Notes: generated by a model from the sequence alone, not told the origin. A DNA stretch of 64,000 bases from Gordonia namibiensis NBRC 108229 (GCF_000298235.1 NZ_BAHE01000009.1:118458-182457); one strand, 5' to 3'; positions 8,447 to 18,082 are shown, counted from the first letter of the stretch. Numbers and translations are program-made.

Positions 8447-9730
8447 ATGAGCGCACCCACCGCAGAGCCCTCCGTCGCAACAGGCGAGTCCGACACCCAG
8501 AAGGTCGTCCTCGGACTCGCCAGAGCTGCGAAGTCGGCTTCCCGCTCCCTCGGCAGCCTGACGACGGCGGACAAGAACGAGGTTCTGCTCGCGGCAGCCG
8601 ACGCCATCGAGGCCGCCTCGGAGACGATCCTCGCGGCCAATGCCGAAGACATCCAACGCGCCGAGGAGGCCGGTACCGAGGCGAGCCTGCTCGACCGCCT
8701 GCGTCTCGATGAGTCACGCGTGGTCGGCATCGCCAACGGTCTGCGTCAGGTCGCGGTCCTGCCGGATCCGATCGGTGAGATCGTCGCCGGCAAGACCCTG
8801 CCCAACGGGCTCCAGCTCCGACAGCTCCGGGTCCCCCTCGGTGTCGTCGGCATCGTCTACGAGGCACGTCCCAACGTCACGGTCGACGCCTTCGGTATCG
8901 CCTTCAAGTCGGGGAACGCGGTGCTGCTCCGCGGCTCGTCGTCGGCGCGGTCGTCGAACGCCGAACTCGTCCGCATCCTGCGGGAGACCCTGTCCTCCAA
9001 GGGGGTCAGCGCGGACGCGGTGTCGTTGCTGCCCAGCGAGGACCGCTCGAGTGTCACCGCGCTCATCCGCGCCCGCGGACTCGTCGACGTCGTGATCCCG
9101 CGCGGCGGTGCCGGACTCATCGAGGCCGTCGTCTCCAATGCGACCGTCCCGACCATCGAGACCGGCGTCGGCAACTGCCACGTCTACGTCCACGCGCTCG
9201 CCGACCTCGACGTCGCCGTCCGCGTCATCCTCAACTCCAAGACGCGCCGGCCGAGTGTCTGCAACACCGCCGAGACCGTCCTCGTCGACAAGGCCGTCGC
9301 CGCCGACGCGCTGCCGCGGATCACCCAGGTGCTGCAGTCGCAGGGCGTGGTCATCCATGGCGACGAACCCGGCATGGAACCGGCCACCGAGGACGACTGG
9401 CACAAGGAGTACCTGTCGATGGACATCGCGGTGAAGATCGTCGACGACCTCGACGCCGCGGTCTCGCACATCGACACCTACGGCACGGGGCACACCGAGG
9501 CGATCATCACCACCGACCTTGCCGCGGCCGACGAGTTCACCCGCCGCGTCGACGCCGCCGCCGTCATGGTCAACGCCTCGACCGCCTTCACCGATGGCGA
9601 GCAGTTCGGGTTCGGCGCCGAGATCGGCATCTCCACCCAGAAGCTGCACGCCCGCGGCCCGATGGGCCTGCCCGAACTGACCTCCACCAAGTGGCTGGTC
9701 TGGGGCAACGGCCACGTTCGGCCGGCCTGA
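8447..9730 (+). CDS. proA: glutamate-5-semialdehyde dehydrogenase (gamma-glutamyl phosphate reductase)
   Basis: Second enzyme of proline synthesis: reduces gamma-glutamyl phosphate with NADPH to glutamate semialdehyde. 427 residues, the family length. The catalytic Cys is in [15 protein letters not shown]; the N-terminal [10 protein letters not shown] and central [19 protein letters not shown] segments are ProA hallmarks. ATG at 8447 is used because GAGGAAG precedes it and the product then begins at the usual ProA N-terminus. The proB partner is not in the window. The stop codon overlaps the start of the MoxR gene (TGATG). Confidence 0.97.
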   Translation: MSAPTAEPSVATGESDTQKVVLGLARAAKSASRSLGSLTTADKNEVLLAAADAIEAASETILAANAEDIQRAEEAGTEASLLDRLRLDESRVVGIANGLRQVAVLPDPIGEIVAGKTLPNGLQLRQLRVPLGVVGIVYEARPNVTVDAFGIAFKSGNAVLLRGSSSARSSNAELVRILRETLSSKGVSADAVSLLPSEDRSSVTALIRARGLVDVVIPRGGAGLIEAVVSNATVPTIETGVGNCHVYVHALADLDVAVRVILNSKTRRPSVCNTAETVLVDKAVAADALPRITQVLQSQGVVIHGDEPGMEPATEDDWHKEYLSMDIAVKIVDDLDAAVSHIDTYGTGHTEAIITTDLAAADEFTRRVDAAAVMVNASTAFTDGEQFGFGAEIGISTQKLHARGPMGLPELTSTKWLVWGNGHVRPA

Positions 9731-10653
9731 TGACGACCCCTGCCGAGTACACCGGCTCCGGACCGCAGGTCGTCCCGTCGTTCACCTCTGTCGACGACGT
9801 CGTCGCGAAGCTGCGTGAGACCGGCTATCTCGCCGACGACGCCACCGCGACGTCGACCTTCCTCGCCGACCGACTGGGCAAGCCGCTTCTGGTCGAGGGG
9901 CCTGCGGGTGTCGGCAAGACCGAGCTGGCCAAGTCGATCGCCGCGGCCACGGACGCCGAACTCGTCCGCCTGCAGTGCTACGAGGGCATCGACGAGGCGC
10001 GGGCACTCTACGAGTGGAACCACGCCAAGCAGATCCTGCACATCCAGGCCACCGGCAACCGCGCCTGGGAAGAGGCGAAGACCGACATCTTCTCCGACGA
10101 GTTCCTGCTGCCGCGTCCGCTGCTGAAGGCGATCTCGCGCGAGGGTTCGACCGTGCTGCTGATCGACGAGGTCGACAAGGCCGACGTCGACATGGAAGGT
10201 CTGCTCCTCGAGGTGCTCAGCGACTTCGCGATCACCATCCCCGAGATGGGAACCGTTGCCGCGCAGCGTCGTCCGATCGTGCTGCTCACCTCGAACGCCA
10301 CACGTGAACTGTCCGAGGCGCTCAAACGCCGCTGTCTGTACCTCTACATCGACTTCCCCGACGCCGAGCGGGAGAAGGAGATCCTCGCGTCGCGGGTGCC
10401 GAACCTGTCGTCGTCGCTGAGCGCGGAGCTCGTGCGCATCGTCGGGGTGTTGCGGACGCTCGACATCCGTAAGAAGCCGTCGGTGGCCGAGACGATCGAC
10501 TGGGCCAACACCTTGCTCGCACTCGGGGCGGGCGAGCAGGCCGACACCAAGCGAGGCGGCCTCGACGACGGTCTCATCGCGCGCACGCTCGGTGTGGTGC
10601 TCAAGCATCGGCCCGATCTGAAGACGGCTCTCAAAGAACTCAAGCTGGGCTGA
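9730..10653 (+). CDS. MoxR-family AAA+ ATPase
   Basis: 307-residue AAA+ protein with Walker A GPAGVGKTELA (about 56-66), Walker B LLIDEVDKAD (about 144-153) and a sensor-1 LLTSNATRELSEALKRRC segment ending in the Arg finger. MoxR ATPases work as chaperones that load or mature partner proteins together with a von Willebrand A protein; that partner is the next gene, joined by a TGATG overlap. The start overlaps the proA stop. Target unknown. Confidence 0.93.
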   Translation: MTTPAEYTGSGPQVVPSFTSVDDVVAKLRETGYLADDATATSTFLADRLGKPLLVEGPAGVGKTELAKSIAAATDAELVRLQCYEGIDEARALYEWNHAKQILHIQATGNRAWEEAKTDIFSDEFLLPRPLLKAISREGSTVLLIDEVDKADVDMEGLLLEVLSDFAITIPEMGTVAAQRRPIVLLTSNATRELSEALKRRCLYLYIDFPDAEREKEILASRVPNLSSSLSAELVRIVGVLRTLDIRKKPSVAETIDWANTLLALGAGEQADTKRGGLDDGLIARTLGVVLKHRPDLKTALKELKLG

Positions 10654-12047
10654 TGACGACTCCGCTCGTCGCGCACCTCACCGACTTCGTCGACGAGTTG
10701 CGTCGTCGCGGGATCGTCGTCGGGCCGTCGGCCCTGATCGACGCGGCGAGCGCGATGGAGGTCCTCGACCTGCTGGAGCGCTCCCGTCTCCGCGAGGGTC
10801 TGGCGACCACGCTGCTCGTCGACAACTCCCATCGCGGGGTGTTCGATCGCGTCTTCGATCTGTGGTTCCCGGTGGGTGCCGGAATGCGCACCGTCACCGA
10901 GGATCTACCGCGTGATGAGGAGGGCGCCCTCGACGTCGAGGCGGTGCGCGATGCGCTCGCGGAGATGCTGGCCGACGACGCGGCGGCCAGTGACGGCCGG
11001 CTCGAGCAGGCGATCGCGATGATCGTCGACGAGCTGGGGCGTTATGGCTCCACGAAGGGTGAGGCCTTCTCGGCGTATCAGGCGATCTCCGCGGTCAGCC
11101 CGCAGACGCTGATCGCCAAGATCGCCGCGGCGATGGCCGGGGACGGCGACGGCGAAGGTGGCCGACCGGGCACCGAGCCGCTGTACCGGCAGGCCGCCCG
11201 GCAGAAGGCTGCCGATCTGCGCGCCGCGATCGAACGCGAGACGCAGCGTCGGATGGCCGATCGCAACGGCCGCGACAAGGTCGGGGCCTACGCCGTACCG
11301 CCGCTGCCCGAGAACGTCAACTTCCTCTCCGCCGGCGCCAAGGAACAGGTGGAGATCCGCAAGACCATCGAGCCGTTGGCCCGGCTGCTCGCGGCGAAAC
11401 TCGAGACGCGGCGGCGTCGGGCCCATCGCGGTGCGGTGGACGTTCGCAAAACACTGCGTGCGTCGATGTCCACCGGCGGTGTCCCGATCGAACTCAGTCA
11501 CCGCAAGCCGCGTCCCGGACGCCCGGAGCTGATCATCATCTGCGACGTCTCGGGGTCGGTAGCCGGCTTCAGCCAGTTCACGCTGCGGCTGGTGTACGCA
11601 CTGCGCCAACAGTTCTCGAAGGTGCGGGTGTTCGCGTTCGTCGACACCGTGGACGAGGTGACCGAGTTCTTCGACCACGGCGAAGAGGATTTCGGCGCGG
11701 CGATGCACCACATGATCTCGACCGCGCGGATCTCCACGCGCGACGGGCATTCCGATTACGGGAACATGCTCGCCGGTTTCGTCGGCGACTACGCGGAGAC
11801 GCTGACCCACCGGGGAGCACTGCTGGTCCTCGGCGACGGCCGCAACAACTACCACGACGCGCACGTCGATGCGCTCGCCGAACTCGTCGACCGTGCCCGC
11901 CACGCGTACTGGCTGAACCCCGAGGCGAAGGAGCACTGGGGGACCGGTGACTCGGCCGCCACCGACTACGCGGAGGTCATCGACATGTTCGAATGTCGCA
12001 ACGCGACGCAGCTCGGCACGGTCATCGCCGACCTGCTGCCGATCTGA
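10653..12047 (+). CDS. von Willebrand A (CoxE-like) protein, partner of MoxR ATPase
   Basis: 464 residues with a charged N-terminal half and a C-terminal VWA domain; the MIDAS metal site is IICDVSGSVAG (DxSxS, about 291-301), and the later Thr/Asp ligands fit ISTRDGHSDYGNML. The family (CoxE/YehP-like) pairs with MoxR ATPases; the two open frames overlap by one base. It ends 30 bases before nadD, which appears to have its own leaderless promoter. Confidence 0.9.
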   Translation: MTTPLVAHLTDFVDELRRRGIVVGPSALIDAASAMEVLDLLERSRLREGLATTLLVDNSHRGVFDRVFDLWFPVGAGMRTVTEDLPRDEEGALDVEAVRDALAEMLADDAAASDGRLEQAIAMIVDELGRYGSTKGEAFSAYQAISAVSPQTLIAKIAAAMAGDGDGEGGRPGTEPLYRQAARQKAADLRAAIERETQRRMADRNGRDKVGAYAVPPLPENVNFLSAGAKEQVEIRKTIEPLARLLAAKLETRRRRAHRGAVDVRKTLRASMSTGGVPIELSHRKPRPGRPELIIICDVSGSVAGFSQFTLRLVYALRQQFSKVRVFAFVDTVDEVTEFFDHGEEDFGAAMHHMISTARISTRDGHSDYGNMLAGFVGDYAETLTHRGALLVLGDGRNNYHDAHVDALAELVDRARHAYWLNPEAKEHWGTGDSAATDYAEVIDMFECRNATQLGTVIADLLPI

Positions 12048-12063
12048 GCGCGGCCTCACCGCG

Positions 12064-12069
12064 TAGACT
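12064..12069 (+). promoter_or_regulatory. candidate -10 box for a leaderless nadD transcript
   Basis: TAGACT fits the actinobacterial TANNNT -10 consensus and ends eight bases before the nadD ATG, so the transcript would begin at or next to the start codon. No Shine-Dalgarno is present. No good -35 is seen. Confidence 0.4.
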
Positions 12070-12077
12070 CACCGTCC

Positions 12078-12839
12078 ATGTCAACCGACCGCCACCGTGC
12101 GCGCCGCATCGGCGTGATGGGTGGCACGTTCGACCCGATCCACAACGGACACCTCGTCGCGGCGAGCGAGGTCGCTCATCGCTTCGAACTCGACGAGGTG
12201 ATCTTCGTCCCGACGGGGCGCCCGTGGCAGAAGCTGGGCGAGCATACGATGGTCAGCCCACCTGAAGACCGCTACCTGATGACGGTCATCGCCACGGCGT
12301 CGAATCCGCAGTTCAGTGTCAGTCGTGTCGACATCGACCGCGACGGCGACACCTACACTGTCGACACGTTGCGCGACCTGCGGAAGCAACTGCCCGACGC
12401 GCAGCTGTACTTCATCACCGGCGCCGATGCGCTGGAATCGATCCTGTCCTGGCAGGATTGGGAAGAACTGTTCGACCTCGCCCGCTTCGTGGGCGTGAGC
12501 CGACCCGGTTACGAACTCGACGCCACGCACCTGGCCCACCACCTGGAGCAGATGCCGGACGACACGCTGCACCTGCTGGAGATCCCGGCGCTGGCGATCT
12601 CGTCGACCGAATGCCGCACGCGTGCGGCGCAGGGTCGGCCGGTCTGGTACCTGGTGCCCGACGGCGTCGTGCAGTACATCGCCAAGAGGAAGCTGTATCG
12701 TGCGCCTCGGGCGTCGTCCCCCGGTGTATCCGCGCCGGGAGCTCCGCGAGCGGGCGGCAATGACACTGCACCGGGAGCGGAGCGGGTGGGCTACGAGGAG
12801 CCTGCACCCGGGGCGGACCGGGCGTCGACCCGTAAGTGA
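12078..12839 (+). CDS. nadD: nicotinate-nucleotide adenylyltransferase
   Basis: Transfers AMP from ATP to nicotinate mononucleotide in NAD synthesis. The nucleotidyltransferase motif [11 protein letters not shown] is at about 15-25, and the C-terminal [11 protein letters not shown] signature at about 174-180. At 253 residues it is about 50 longer than usual: after [10 protein letters not shown] there is a Pro/Gly/Ala-rich, low-complexity tail of roughly 45 residues that looks disordered. rsfS follows after 17 bases. Confidence 0.95.
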   Translation: MSTDRHRARRIGVMGGTFDPIHNGHLVAASEVAHRFELDEVIFVPTGRPWQKLGEHTMVSPPEDRYLMTVIATASNPQFSVSRVDIDRDGDTYTVDTLRDLRKQLPDAQLYFITGADALESILSWQDWEELFDLARFVGVSRPGYELDATHLAHHLEQMPDDTLHLLEIPALAISSTECRTRAAQGRPVWYLVPDGVVQYIAKRKLYRAPRASSPGVSAPGAPRAGGNDTAPGAERVGYEEPAPGADRASTRK

Positions 12840-12856
12840 ATTTCGAGAGGACTTGT

Positions 12857-13219
12857 GTGACTGCGTCAGCTGAAGCGTTGGAGATGGCCAAGGTGGCTGC
12901 TCTGGCGGCCGCGGAGAAGCTCGCCCATGAGGTGACCGTGATCGATGTGTCGGAACAGTTGGTGATCACCGACGCCTTCGTCATCGCGTCGGCGGACAAC
13001 GAGCGGCAGGTCAATTCGATCGTCGACGAGGTCGAGGAGAAGCTGCGCGAGGCCGGCCACAAGCCGCTGCGTCGCGAGGGCACCCGTGAGGGACGTTGGG
13101 CGCTGCTCGATTATGCCGACATCGTCGTGCACATCCAGCACACCGACGAGCGTCGTTTCTATGCGCTGGAGAGTCTGTGGAAGGACTGCCCGGTCGTCGA
13201 GGTCGAAGGACTTTCGTGA
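12857..13219 (+). CDS. rsfS: ribosome silencing factor
   Basis: 120-residue RsfS/Iojap protein that binds L14 and blocks subunit joining when nutrients fall. The family core is visible: VTVIDVSEQLVITDAFVIAS, the REGTREGRWALLDYADIVVHI strand and the YALESLW helix. The GTG at 12857 has AGAGG seven bases upstream; the earlier in-frame ATG would overlap the nadD end. The neighbourhood nadD-rsfS is widely conserved. Its stop overlaps the start of gpgP (GTGA). Confidence 0.95.
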   Translation: MTASAEALEMAKVAALAAAEKLAHEVTVIDVSEQLVITDAFVIASADNERQVNSIVDEVEEKLREAGHKPLRREGTREGRWALLDYADIVVHIQHTDERRFYALESLWKDCPVVEVEGLS

Positions 13220-13929
13220 GCGGGGGTCCCGACACCCACGACACCGCGGTCGAACGTCTGACCCCGGTCGTCCGGCGGCTCATCCTGTTGCGCCACGGGC
13301 AGACCGAGTACAACGCGGGTAGCCGTATGCAGGGCCAGCTCGACACCGACCTGTCCGAGCTCGGTGTGCGACAGGCGAATTCGGCCGCCATCGAACTGGC
13401 CAAGCGGCAGCCGCTGGTGATCTGGTCGTCGGACCTGAAGCGCGCGCGGGACACCGCGGAGGCCCTCGCCCAGCGGACCGGACTGGCGGTGACAACCGAT
13501 GTGCGCCTGCGTGAGACGCATCTCGGCGAGTGGCAGGGCCTGACGCATCTCGATGTCGACGAGGTCATGCCGGGAGCGCGTGCGGTGTGGCGCGACGACG
13601 CGACGTGGACGCCGCCGGGCGGCGAGAGCCGCGTCGACGTGGCGAGGCGCTCCACCCCGCTGGTCGACGAGCTGATCGAGCAGTTGCCGGACTGGGGTGT
13701 GGGCGACAATCCCGAGGCGCCGGTGGTGCTGGTGGCGCACGGTGGGGTGATCGCGGCGATGACCGCGGCGCTCCTCGGTCTGCCGGTGGACAACTGGCCG
13801 GTCTTCGGCGGCCTCGCGAACACCAGCTGGGTGCAGCTGTCGGGTCACGGTGCGCCCGGCGATCTTCCGCGGTGGCGGTTGGACGTGTGGAACGCGTCGG
13901 CCGAGGACTCGGACCCCGCCGTTCAGTGA
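13216..13929 (+). CDS. gpgP: histidine phosphatase, probable glucosyl-3-phosphoglycerate phosphatase
   Basis: 237-residue phosphoglycerate-mutase-superfamily enzyme. LLRHGQTEYN near residue 24 holds the His that forms the phospho-enzyme; the second catalytic His is in VLVAHGGVIAA, and RETHLGEWQG carries the acid. In mycobacteria the gene between rsfS and octT is GpgP, which removes the phosphate from glucosyl-3-phosphoglycerate in methylglucose lipopolysaccharide (MGLP) synthesis; the specific name rests on that synteny. The GTG start overlaps the rsfS stop, and the stop overlaps the next start. Confidence 0.85.
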   Translation: MSGGPDTHDTAVERLTPVVRRLILLRHGQTEYNAGSRMQGQLDTDLSELGVRQANSAAIELAKRQPLVIWSSDLKRARDTAEALAQRTGLAVTTDVRLRETHLGEWQGLTHLDVDEVMPGARAVWRDDATWTPPGGESRVDVARRSTPLVDELIEQLPDWGVGDNPEAPVVLVAHGGVIAAMTAALLGLPVDNWPVFGGLANTSWVQLSGHGAPGDLPRWRLDVWNASAEDSDPAVQ

Positions 13930-14675
13930 CCGAGGTGAACATCGGCGCCCCTTCGGGGGAGCGCTGCATGATGGTCCTGTCCGACTCGCTGGCCTACTAC
14001 GGCCCGGTCGGCGGGCTCCCTGCGAACGATCCGCGGATCTGGCCGTCGCTGGTCGGAGCCGAGGTGGGTCTGCCGGTGAAGCTGTTCGGCCGGATCGGCT
14101 GGACGAGCCGTGACGTCTGGTGGGCGTTGACCCAGGACCCGAACATCTGGGCGACCGTGCCGCACACCGACGTCGTCGTCCTGGCGTTCGGCGGCATGGA
14201 TACGTTGCCCTCGCCGTTGCCGACCGCGCTGCGCGAGCAGATCCGCTACGTGCGGCCGAATCGGCTGCGGCAGTTGGTCCGTGACGCATATTCGTGGGTG
14301 CAACCCCGTGGCTCACGTCTTGGATGGCCGCTGGCGCTGCCGCCGAAGGTGACCGTCGAATACCTCGACAAGATCCGTGAGGCCCTCACACAGCTCCGTC
14401 CGGATCTGCCGATCGTCGTGTGCCTGCCGCCGACGCATCGCAGCCCGTACTACGGCTACGTCCACACGGGCCGGATCCCGACGACGGCGGCGATCGCGCG
14501 GTGGGCCGAACAGCACGGATTGCCCTGCGTCGACTTCTATCCGGTGACCCGGGACGCCTTTGCGGATCCGGCGGCGGAGATGAACCCGGACGGCATCCAC
14601 TGGGGCTTCTCCTGCCATCGTCAGATCGCCGATCTGGTGACGCCCGTGGTCGAGAAGAGCCGGGCGAACTCGTAG
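13926..14675 (+). CDS. octT: SGNH-hydrolase-fold acyltransferase, OctT-like (diglucosylglycerate octanoyltransferase)
   Basis: 249 residues. MVLSDSLAYYGP near the N-terminus is the GDSL-type nucleophile block, and NPDGIHWG (about 220-227) holds the catalytic Asp-His pair. The mycobacterial orthologue following gpgP is OctT, which adds octanoate to diglucosylglycerate as the primer of MGLP. The GTG at 13926 is coupled to the gpgP stop; a GTG three codons later is also possible. Substrate assignment is by synteny, not by sequence alone. Confidence 0.75.
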   Translation: MTEVNIGAPSGERCMMVLSDSLAYYGPVGGLPANDPRIWPSLVGAEVGLPVKLFGRIGWTSRDVWWALTQDPNIWATVPHTDVVVLAFGGMDTLPSPLPTALREQIRYVRPNRLRQLVRDAYSWVQPRGSRLGWPLALPPKVTVEYLDKIREALTQLRPDLPIVVCLPPTHRSPYYGYVHTGRIPTTAAIARWAEQHGLPCVDFYPVTRDAFADPAAEMNPDGIHWGFSCHRQIADLVTPVVEKSRANS

Positions 14676-14722
14676 GCGCCGAAGCTCGTGACTCCCGTGT
14701 GAGGGTCGGCCGGTGAACCGGC

Positions 14723-14728
14723 TAACGT
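14723..14728 (+). promoter_or_regulatory. candidate -10 box for leaderless degV
   Basis: TAACGT ends six bases before the GTG of the DegV gene, matching the TANNNT consensus and the spacing expected if transcription starts on the initiation codon. No Shine-Dalgarno is present. Confidence 0.4.
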
Positions 14729-14734
14729 AGACGG

Positions 14735-15595
14735 GTGCCTGTCGTCGTCGTCACAGATTCGTCGTCTCGGTTACCGGAAGCGGTCACCGAGCGATACGGG
14801 ATCCGACAGGTCCCGCTGCATCTCACGATCGAGGACAAGGACTACCGAGAGGGCGTCGACCACATCCCGGAGGATGTCGTCTCGACGCCGGGAGTGACCA
14901 CCTCGGGTGCCAATCCGAGCGAGCTGACCGAGTACTACGAGTCGGCACTCGAAGCGAGCGAAGGTGCCGGCGTGGTGGCCGTGCACATGTCGCGCAAACT
15001 GTCCGGCACGTGGAGTTCGGCGCGGCTGGCGGCGGAGAAGTTCTCCGGGCAGGTCCGCATCGTCGACTCCCGGTCTGTCGGTCTCGCAGTGGGTTTCACG
15101 GCCATCGCAGCGGCACAGGCGGCCGCGGACGGTGCCGACCGGGATCGCGTGTACGAGTCCGCGATCCGGCAGGCCGCGACCGTCGACTCGCTGCTGTGCG
15201 TCCAACAGCTCGACAACCTGCGCCAGAGCGGCCGGATCTCCGCCGCCGGCAAGCTCTTCGGTTCGGCATTGTCGATCAAGCCGATCCTGCACATGGTCGA
15301 CGGCACGCTCCAGCTCAAGGAACGTCACCGTACCTTCTCCAAGGCCCTCGACAAGATGGTCGACGCGGCGGTCGAATCGGCCGGCGGACGCGCGGTCACG
15401 GTCGGCGTCCAGCACTGCGAGACCCCTGACGTCGCGGCGGATCTGCTCGCCACACTCCGCAACCGGCTGCGGATGGTGACCTCCGAGCTGACCGTCGACC
15501 TCGGACCCATCCTCGGCTCGCACGTGGGCCCGGGATCGGTGGGCATCGTCATCGCGGCACATCTCGAACCGATCGAGGGGCTCGGGGAAGACTGA
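14735..15595 (+). CDS. DegV family fatty-acid-binding protein
   Basis: 286 residues with the DegV/FakB opening VVVTDSSSRLP, the SGTWSSA loop that contacts the fatty-acid carboxylate (about 90-96), and the C-terminal VGPGSVGIVI segment. In Firmicutes such proteins present fatty acids to the DhaL-domain kinase FakA; a FakA-like protein lies at 2695. The two could form one fatty-acid phosphorylation system, which is inference. It sits in the conserved octT-degV-comEA order. Confidence 0.9.
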   Translation: MPVVVVTDSSSRLPEAVTERYGIRQVPLHLTIEDKDYREGVDHIPEDVVSTPGVTTSGANPSELTEYYESALEASEGAGVVAVHMSRKLSGTWSSARLAAEKFSGQVRIVDSRSVGLAVGFTAIAAAQAAADGADRDRVYESAIRQAATVDSLLCVQQLDNLRQSGRISAAGKLFGSALSIKPILHMVDGTLQLKERHRTFSKALDKMVDAAVESAGGRAVTVGVQHCETPDVAADLLATLRNRLRMVTSELTVDLGPILGSHVGPGSVGIVIAAHLEPIEGLGED

Positions 15596-15678
15596 CGTCG
15601 CCCTGTCGACAGCCCGGCTGCTGTCCACAGATCTCTCGGCTGCGCGCTGTGCCACGTCGATTCGGCGCTGAACAGCCC

Positions 15679-15684
15679 TAGCGT
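15679..15684 (+). promoter_or_regulatory. candidate -10 box for leaderless comEA
   Basis: TAGCGT ends eight bases before the comEA ATG and fits TANNNT. No Shine-Dalgarno precedes the ATG, so a leaderless transcript is plausible. Confidence 0.4.
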
Positions 15685-15692
15685 GTGGCGCC

Positions 15693-16694
15693 ATGAGCGC
15701 ATCAGGACGGCGGAATCCGTTGGACCGTCTGGGACCGGTCGAGTCGCCGACGCGGCGGGATCTGTCGCCGGCCGCCGCCGAATCCGACCCACCGCCCGGT
15801 GTCGGCGACCCGGTGGCGGCAGCTGTCGCCGTCGAGGAACCCGAACATCCGGGCTGGGGGATCGGCGGGATGCCGACGTGGCTGGATGCGCCACCACCGT
15901 CGCCACCGCGCCGCGGTCGGGGCGGGCGGTTCGACGACGTCCTCGATTCCGACGACGATCGGTTGGGCGGAGACTGGGACGAGGACGATGATCCCGTTCC
16001 GCGTCGACGCTTCGCGGTGGCACCGCCCGCGGCGATCGCACTGATCGCGGTCGGGGTGATCGCCTGCGTCGTGGCCGGATTCGGACTGTTCCGCGGAACG
16101 GATTCCGCGCCGGTGGTGGACTTCGGCGCGGCCGGACCGTCGTCGTCGACGAACGACGTTTCCGCGTCCCCGGTTGCACCACCGAGTACGACGCCGGCGC
16201 AACTGGTGGTGAGTGTCGTCGGGCTGGTGAACAAACCGGGGCTGGTGCGTCTGGCTCCCGGTGCCAGGGTGGCGGAGGCGATCGATCAGGCCGGCGGGGC
16301 GCGCAAGGGTGCGGACCTGTTGTCCCTGAATCTCGCCCAGGTGCTGCGAGACGGGGATCAGGTGCTCGTCGGTTATGCCGGTGGTGAGGGGCAGATGTCG
16401 ATGCGCAGTGCCGTGGTCGGCGCGGAAGGTGCTGCGCCGGCGCGCGGTCCCTCTGCGAGCCCGGGTGGTGCGCCACCGGAGTCGTCGGCGGCCGAACCCG
16501 GCGGCCGGGTCGATCTGAACACGGCGACCGAGACGGAGTTGGATGCACTGCCCGGCATCGGTCCGGTGACGGCGAAGGCGATCCTCGACTGGCGAGAGCG
16601 CAACGGGCGCTTCACGTCGGTGGACCAGCTCGCCGAAGTGGACGGGATCGGGCCGGCGCGACTGGCGAAACTGCGTGACCTCGTGACGGTTTGA
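15693..16694 (+). CDS. comEA: ComEA-like DNA-binding protein (SLBB + helix-hairpin-helix)
   Basis: 333 residues: a disordered Pro/Asp/Arg-rich cytoplasmic N-terminus, one transmembrane segment (about 112-130), a Ser/Thr linker, an SLBB-type domain (LVVSVVGLVNKPGLVRLAPGARV region, about 170-225), a second linker, and a C-terminal pair of helix-hairpin-helix motifs (DLNTATETELDALPGIGP and later GIGPARL) that bind duplex DNA. ComEA captures DNA for uptake in competent bacteria; whether this lineage is competent is unknown. comEC follows with overlapping ends. Confidence 0.88.
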   Translation: MSASGRRNPLDRLGPVESPTRRDLSPAAAESDPPPGVGDPVAAAVAVEEPEHPGWGIGGMPTWLDAPPPSPPRRGRGGRFDDVLDSDDDRLGGDWDEDDDPVPRRRFAVAPPAAIALIAVGVIACVVAGFGLFRGTDSAPVVDFGAAGPSSSTNDVSASPVAPPSTTPAQLVVSVVGLVNKPGLVRLAPGARVAEAIDQAGGARKGADLLSLNLAQVLRDGDQVLVGYAGGEGQMSMRSAVVGAEGAAPARGPSASPGGAPPESSAAEPGGRVDLNTATETELDALPGIGPVTAKAILDWRERNGRFTSVDQLAEVDGIGPARLAKLRDLVTV

Positions 16695-16696
16695 CG

Positions 16697-18082
16697 ATGG
16701 ACCTCCGGCTGCTCGTGCCGGCGGTGATGGTGTGGTCGGTGACGGCGTGCGGTCTGGTGGCCCCGGTCGGTGTGAGCATCGGCATCGCGATCGTCGCGTC
16801 GGTGGCCGCCGTCGCCGGTGCATGTGGCTCCCGCCGGTTCGGCTGGGAAGCGGTGGGGCTCGTCGTCGTGGGAGCCGGCCTGGCCGCTGCCTGTGCGACA
16901 TCGCTCGCCCTCCGGCAAGAGGTACGCGCCGATCACCCGTTGGCGCATGTGTCGGGAAAGGCGACGGCGGTCATGACCCTCCGCAGCGATCCGACCCCGA
17001 TCGGACCCGTGGGTCAGGGACGGATCCGTGCGCGAGTCGACGTCGAACAGATCGGCAGTCAGCGGGTTACGAGCGCAGCCGCAGAACTGCGCGGTGCGGC
17101 ACAGGCATGGTCGGGGTTGTTGCCCGGCCAGCGGGTTGTCGCGGTCGTGAAGGTGCGGGCACCGCCGGACCGAACCCTGCTCGTGGCATCGATGACGGCT
17201 TCGACTCCGAAGCTGGTCGGTGAACCGCCCACGTATCAGCGGGTCGCCGGGTCGATCCGGCAGCGCCTACAACTGGTGGCCACCCGCGGCCTCGAACCGG
17301 AAGCAGCAGGCCTGCTGCCGGGGCTGGTGATCGGCGACGAGAGCGGCGTCAACGAGGACCTGCGCGACGACTTCCGCGCCGCCGGACTCAGCCACTTGAC
17401 AGCAGTGTCGGGAGCGAACTTCGCAATCGTCTGCGGGGCAGCACTTCTCATCGTCAGAAGCATCGGCGTACCACCGCGCGCCGCGGCGGTCATCGGGCTC
17501 GTGGTGATCGTCGGGTTCGTGATGCTCGTCCGACCCACGCCGAGCGTGCTGCGGGCGGCGCTGATGGGTGCGGTCGGGGTGCTGGCGCTGTTCGCGTCGC
17601 GGCGCTCGCAGTCGATGCCGGCTCTCGGGGCCGCGGTGATCGGTGGCCTGCTGTGGTGGCCCGAACTCGCTCTGCAACCGGGCTTCGCGTTGTCGGTGGC
17701 GGCCACGTGCGCCATCGTGCTGTGGGCGCCCCGTCTGCGGGACCGCTTGCGGGCGTGGCGATGTCCGCCGGGGCTGGCGGAGGTGATCGCGATGGCGGTT
17801 GCCGCGCAGGTGGTCACCGCGCCGATCGTCGTGCTGGTCACGGGTCGGCTGTCGGTGGTCGGGATCGTGGCGAATCTGCTCGTCGCGCCCGTCGTCGCGA
17901 TCATCAGCGTCGTCGGTACCGTCGCCGCCCTCGTGGGTGCGTTGGGTCCGCCGGACGGGGCCGGCGCGGGGATCGCCGAACTGCTGGTCCGCGCACTGGG
18001 GCCGGAGCTGTGGTGGATGGTGCGGTGCGCGCACGTCCTCGGCGGACCGTCGTGGGCGAGTGTCGAGATGCCGTGGGCGTGA
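16697..18082 (+). CDS. comEC: ComEC/Rec2-type membrane channel, without metallo-beta-lactamase domain
   Basis: 461 residues, highly hydrophobic, with an OB-like soluble part (about 75-180) and the competence domain: LLPGLVIGDESGV, then LTAVSGANFAIV and VLRAALMG, the motifs of the ComEC pore. Full ComEC has a C-terminal metallo-beta-lactamase nuclease domain; here the frame ends after the last helices and none is found in the following 180 bases. The M. tuberculosis orthologue is also short (from memory), so this is a lineage trait. ATG at 16697; a TTG two codons earlier would overlap the comEA stop. Confidence 0.85.
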   Translation: MDLRLLVPAVMVWSVTACGLVAPVGVSIGIAIVASVAAVAGACGSRRFGWEAVGLVVVGAGLAAACATSLALRQEVRADHPLAHVSGKATAVMTLRSDPTPIGPVGQGRIRARVDVEQIGSQRVTSAAAELRGAAQAWSGLLPGQRVVAVVKVRAPPDRTLLVASMTASTPKLVGEPPTYQRVAGSIRQRLQLVATRGLEPEAAGLLPGLVIGDESGVNEDLRDDFRAAGLSHLTAVSGANFAIVCGAALLIVRSIGVPPRAAAVIGLVVIVGFVMLVRPTPSVLRAALMGAVGVLALFASRRSQSMPALGAAVIGGLLWWPELALQPGFALSVAATCAIVLWAPRLRDRLRAWRCPPGLAEVIAMAVAAQVVTAPIVVLVTGRLSVVGIVANLLVAPVVAIISVVGTVAALVGALGPPDGAGAGIAELLVRALGPELWWMVRCAHVLGGPSWASVEMPWA

